Part shown: positions 6,778-9,569 of the stretch, one piece after another | Position numbering within the stretch: the first letter of the stretch is position 1 | Layout of the letters: every line of letters begins with the position of its first letter | From: Syntrophaceae bacterium | GTDB lineage: Bacteria; Desulfobacterota; Syntrophia; Syntrophales; UBA2185 | Length of the DNA stretch: 9,569 nt | Reading direction: 5' to 3' | NCBI GenBank assembly: GCA_003508565.1 | Contig: DNUI01000219.1 | Coordinates: forward strand, 1 to 9,569 | Notes under the pieces: generated by a model | Seen by the model: the letters and a program-made list of their open reading frames with translations, nothing else | What the model was told of the DNA's origin: nothing | Databases searched by the model: none | Program-made: the position numbers and the translations under genes

Positions 6778-7899
6778 ATGCAGATTAAAAGATATGAGGT
6801 AAGAAGCACCCAGGAGGCGTTGACGAAGATTAAAAACGATCTTGGTGACGATGCGGTTATCCTGTCTACAAAGAGATTGAAAGGGGGTAAACTGCCGCTC
6901 CTCGAGGTGACGGCTGCCAGAGATGAAGATGAAAAAAAAATAAGTATACATGAAGCGAGTGAAAAACAAAAAAGCGAGATCACTATACGTCCTGATTTTG
7001 ATGCCATCAGAGGCGAACTTCAGGATATGAAATCTCTTATCCTTGATTTAAGGAAAGAAGAACCGATGCGCAGCGAATTAAGACAGTTGAAAGATTATCT
7101 GGTTAACTTCGCAGACGTCCTCGGCACATGGGAAAAAAATCTTTATCCCGGAGCCCCGTCGAAAATCTATTATCGCTTAGTAGCAAACGGGGTATCCCGG
7201 GAACGAGCTTACAAACTGGTGAACACAATAGATACAATAGATAGTTTCGATACTACGGTAAAATTATTGGAGGATACGATCACAAAGACTATTCCTGTCA
7301 CAAATAAGAAAAAGAGAAAAGGGATAATTGCGTTTGTTGGTCCAACCGGAGTAGGTAAAACGACGACGCTGGCTAAACTTGCGGCGCATTATTCAATGAG
7401 CGAGAAATTGGGTGTAGGTCTTATATCGGCAGATACCTATAGAATAGCCGCGGCTGAACAATTAAAGACCTATGCGAGAATTATGGGACTTCCAATAAAA
7501 GTAGTTTCAGAAAAAGAAGAGTTCAGGAAGGCTCTTAACCTGTTTTCCGATAAAGATCTGGTGCTGGTTGATACACCGGGGAAGAGTCGTAGTGATACTG
7601 GTTATACAGAGAAGCTTCGTGATTTTCTGAACGTTGGCGTTCCTGTAGAAACCAACCTTCTTCTGAGTGTGACAACAAGTCGGGAAAATATGCTGGATAC
7701 GTCATCGAGATTCGGAGTAGTAAATTATGATAACATTATATTTACCAAGTTGGATGAGGCAACAGGTTTCGGTTCCATGTATGATGTCATAGATCACGTT
7801 GGGAAACCGGTTTCCTATCTGACAAACGGGCAGAACGTGCCAAGTGATATAGAAGAGGCAAATCCTCACAGGATTGCTAAACTCATCATGTACCAGTAG
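6778..7899 (+). CDS. flhF: Flagellar SRP-type GTPase FlhF
   Basis: SRP-family GTPase that places the new flagellum, usually at the pole, and whose GTP hydrolysis is stimulated by FlhG. The product is 373 residues. Residues 1-80 form the N-terminal B region (MQIKRYEVRSTQEALTKIK opening, DDAVILSTKR), about 95-175 the helical N domain, and about 180-373 the G domain. Nucleotide motifs: G1 GPTGVGKTTT (188-197), the SADTYRIAAAEQL insertion-type motif, G3 D265-T-P-G-K-S, G4 TKLDE (323-327), and a closing PVSYLTNGQNVPSDIEEA. The G3 loop departs from the common DTAGR form. Start ATG at 6778 has GGAG at 6767-6770. The gene ends with tandem in-frame stops, TAG then TAA. It sits directly before flhG, its usual partner. 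Confidence 0.96.
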   Translation: MQIKRYEVRSTQEALTKIKNDLGDDAVILSTKRLKGGKLPLLEVTAARDEDEKKISIHEASEKQKSEITIRPDFDAIRGELQDMKSLILDLRKEEPMRSELRQLKDYLVNFADVLGTWEKNLYPGAPSKIYYRLVANGVSRERAYKLVNTIDTIDSFDTTVKLLEDTITKTIPVTNKKKRKGIIAFVGPTGVGKTTTLAKLAAHYSMSEKLGVGLISADTYRIAAAEQLKTYARIMGLPIKVVSEKEEFRKALNLFSDKDLVLVDTPGKSRSDTGYTEKLRDFLNVGVPVETNLLLSVTTSRENMLDTSSRFGVVNYDNIIFTKLDEATGFGSMYDVIDHVGKPVSYLTNGQNVPSDIEEANPHRIAKLIMYQ

Positions 7900-7907
7900 T
7901 AACGTAT

Positions 7908-7912
7908 GGAGG
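7908..7912 (+). promoter_or_regulatory. Shine-Dalgarno site that fixes the flhG start
   Basis: GGAGG lies 5 nt before a GTG at 7918. The only upstream in-frame alternative, ATG at 7906, overlaps this site and itself has no ribosome site. The GTG start also places the DQA..LR activator motif directly at the N-terminus, as in known FlhG proteins. Confidence 0.8.
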
Positions 7913-7917
7913 CTAAA

Positions 7918-8835
7918 GTGGATCAGGCAGCGGTTCTTAGAATAATGAATGGAACAAATAAAGAGGTTCATGCAATGGGTGCAAAAGTTGAACAGCGAGA
8001 TAAGATTGTCGGCGACAAGAAAAAAGAAAATATCAGGGTGATTGCAATTACCAGCGGAAAGGGTGGTGTTGGAAAAACACATATAACCGCCAATCTTGCC
8101 TATATTCTTTCCCGAATGAAGAAAAAGACTTTGATATTTGACGCAGATATGGGGCTGGCAAACATTGACGTCATCCTCGGATTGTCCCCCAAATACAACA
8201 TGCACCATGTTCTCTTGGGTGAGAAGTCTCTTCTGGAAGTAATGGTTTCCGGCCCCGGTGGTATCAAGATTTTACCTGCTGCCTCCGGGATTCAAGAAAT
8301 GGCGGAATTATCCAAAGGTCAGAAGCTTTCCTTGATGGATGAACTGAATGATTTAAACGACAGTTTTGATTTTATGTTCATCGACACGGCGGCAGGTATA
8401 ACAGGTAATGTACTTTATTTCAATATGGCGGCAAAGGAAATAATAGTTGTTGTGTCACCGGAACCTACTTCCCTGACAGATGCATATGCCCTGATTAAAA
8501 TACTCTACAACGGCCATGGCGAAAAAAGGATTATGCTTATTGTAAATATGGTGAAAAATTCGCAAGAAGCCGGAGAGGTATTTATGAAACTAAGCAAAGC
8601 AACTGAACACTTTCTGGATCTTTCAGTTGAATATTTGGGCTTCATCATGCACGATGAAAAAGTATCAGATGCCGTGAGGCAGCAAAAGATATTCGCAGAA
8701 ATTTACCCTACCTCACCGGCGAGTAAATGTCTGTCCTCAATAGCAAGGAAGATATGTCGTGACAAACCCGAGAAGTATAATTTAGGAAGTATGAAATTTT
8801 TTTCGCGAGCCATTATCGGAGCGGATCATGGATAA
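7918..8835 (+). CDS. flhG: MinD-like ATPase FlhG (FleN/YlxH)
   Basis: ParA/MinD-family ATPase that limits flagellar number and activates the FlhF GTPase. From the GTG at 7918 the product is 305 residues. It opens MDQAAVLRIM, the DQA..LR helix that in Bacillus FlhG/YlxH inserts into FlhF to stimulate hydrolysis. The deviant Walker A is KGGVGKT (48-54), followed by HITANLA. Switch I is DADMGLANIDVILGL (75-89) and switch II is DTAAGI (156-161). The hydrophobic EIIVVVSPEPTSLTDAYALI strand-helix is typical of MinD proteins. The C-terminal tail (SMKFFSRAIIG) could be a short amphipathic membrane-binding helix, by analogy with MinD/FlhG, though this is not certain. The start is chosen because GGAGG precedes the GTG. 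The TAA overlaps the fliA ATG by 8 nt. Confidence 0.95.
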   Translation: MDQAAVLRIMNGTNKEVHAMGAKVEQRDKIVGDKKKENIRVIAITSGKGGVGKTHITANLAYILSRMKKKTLIFDADMGLANIDVILGLSPKYNMHHVLLGEKSLLEVMVSGPGGIKILPAASGIQEMAELSKGQKLSLMDELNDLNDSFDFMFIDTAAGITGNVLYFNMAAKEIIVVVSPEPTSLTDAYALIKILYNGHGEKRIMLIVNMVKNSQEAGEVFMKLSKATEHFLDLSVEYLGFIMHDEKVSDAVRQQKIFAEIYPTSPASKCLSSIARKICRDKPEKYNLGSMKFFSRAIIGADHG

Positions 8836-9569
8836 AAAGAAACATGATGGGGTCGTCATTGATAAAAAGAAACGCGACGAACTCATCATGAAGTATGCCC
8901 CCCTGGTAAAAAATATTGTTGAGAGGATTGCTTCACGGCTGCCCTCCCATTTGCAAGTCAAAGAAGATTTGATAAATGTGGGTATAATCGGCTTGATTTC
9001 TGCGCTCGAAAAATTTGATAAAAAAAGGAATGTAAAGTTTGAAACATATGCCAGTATAAGAATAAGAGGTGCCATACTTGATGAACTGAGGGCACGGGAC
9101 TGGATGCCCCGTTCAACAAGAAATAAATATTCAAAGTTAGAGGACACCTTTTCTTCCCTGCAGAGGATGCTGGGCAGGTCACCTGACGAGGAAGAAATGA
9201 GCCGCTATCTTAACGTTTCCCTCGATAAATACCATAAAATTCTTGATGAGGCAAAAGGGGTGACGCTCTTATGCAGTGAAGACCTTCCCCCCGATTATCA
9301 TGAAAGTCATGCAAATCATTTTTTTGAAGAGTCGGATCAAAATAATCCTTTTACATCTATCGCTACAAATGAGTTAAAGGGCGTAGTAAAAAAGGCCATA
9401 GAGACTCTTCCAGAAAAAGAGAGAATAATACTATCACTTTATTATTATGAAGAACTGACGATGAAAGAGATAGGCAAAGTGGTGAGTCTGACAGAGTCAA
9501 GGGTTTGCCAGCTCCACACCCAGGCTATACTGAGATTACGAGGCAACCTGAAGACACTCCGAGGAGTGC
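8828..9569 (+). CDS. fliA: Sigma-28 factor FliA (WhiG family), 3' end cut by window
   Basis: Sigma factor that directs RNA polymerase to late flagellar and chemotaxis promoters, normally held by FlgM until the hook is complete. The frame is open from the ATG at 8828 to the window edge: 247 residues, already near family length (about 240-260), so only a few residues are probably missing. Region 2 spans about 22-98 (KYAPLVKNI, DLINVGIIGLISALEKFD, FETYASIRIRGAILDELRAR, DWMPRSTR). Region 3 runs about 100-145 with LGRSPDEEEMSRYLNVS. Region 4 is about 190-240, with IETLPEKERIILSLYYYEEL and the helix-turn-helix MKEIGKVVSLTESRVCQLH. GGAG at 8818-8821 is 6 nt before the ATG, and the start overlaps the flhG stop by 8 nt (8828-8835). 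The first twenty codons look like a tandem duplication of ten codons. Confidence 0.95.
   Translation, partial: MDKKKHDGVVIDKKKRDELIMKYAPLVKNIVERIASRLPSHLQVKEDLINVGIIGLISALEKFDKKRNVKFETYASIRIRGAILDELRARDWMPRSTRNKYSKLEDTFSSLQRMLGRSPDEEEMSRYLNVSLDKYHKILDEAKGVTLLCSEDLPPDYHESHANHFFEESDQNNPFTSIATNELKGVVKKAIETLPEKERIILSLYYYEELTMKEIGKVVSLTESRVCQLHTQAILRLRGNLKTLRGV
8831..8890 (+). repeat. Imperfect tandem 30-bp repeat at the fliA 5' end
   Basis: The 13-mer GATAAAAAGAAAC occurs exactly at 8831-8843 and again at 8861-8873. The copies are 30 bp apart, so the frame is kept. Similarity extends beyond the 13-mer: about 22 of 29 positions match over the unit. At protein level the copies read DKKKHDGVV then DKKKRDELI; the second leads into the conserved KYAPLV of sigma region 2, so the first looks like the added copy. 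Confidence 0.65.

Noticed and set aside
7702..8208. 168-codon open frame on the - strand across flhF and flhG
   Set aside because: It lies antisense to two genes with clear motifs, shows no recognisable domain and has no ribosome site or context. The same holds for the other - strand frames (for example 919-1323, 1241-1606, 4465-4764 and 8782-9147).
1..9569. CRISPR arrays, insertion sequences, phage genes or a defence system
   Set aside because: The window is filled with recognised flagellar genes; no spaced repeats, transposase motifs or foreign-looking inserts are visible.

Overview
The window is an almost gap-free stretch of a bacterial flagellar operon, all on the + strand. In order it carries: fliM (3' part), fliN, fliO, fliP, fliQ, fliR, flhB, flhA, flhF, flhG and a fliA-type sigma-28 gene that runs off the right edge. 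Gene order, the FlhF-FlhG pair and moderate-to-low GC (judged by eye) fit a deltaproteobacterium (Desulfobacterota, for example the Syntrophales/Desulfobacterales side). This lineage call is an inference from synteny and protein flavour, not from a marker gene. FlhF and FlhG together usually mean polar, number-controlled flagella.

Region 1 (1-2270) is a compact block of C-ring and early export genes: fliM/fliN overlap by 14 nt, fliO follows after 10 nt, and fliO/fliP overlap by 8 nt. Region 2 (2271-3622) is looser: fliQ and fliR are set apart by gaps of 70, 127 and 114 nt. The fliQ-fliR gap holds a 17-bp hairpin followed by nine T's, which looks like an intrinsic terminator inside the operon, and then a possible 12-codon leader ORF whose stop lies past the fliR start. 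Region 3 (3623-9569) is compact again: flhB-7 nt-flhA-1 nt-flhF-18 nt-flhG, then an 8-nt overlap into fliA.

The products form one machine. FliM and FliN build the switch/C-ring and dock the export apparatus. FliO helps assemble FliP; FliP, FliQ and FliR form the export gate core with FlhB, the substrate-specificity switch. FlhA is the large export-gate subunit that receives substrate-chaperone complexes. FlhF (SRP-type GTPase) and FlhG (MinD-like ATPase) set where and how many flagella form, and FliA directs late-gene transcription.

I see no novel multi-gene system here. Points worth a second look: the mid-operon terminator-like hairpin, the leader ORF at fliR, NPDH instead of NPTH in FlhB, DTPGKS instead of the usual DTAGR-type motif in FlhF, an EIDNLM motif at the start of FliN, and a tandem 30-bp duplication at the start of fliA.
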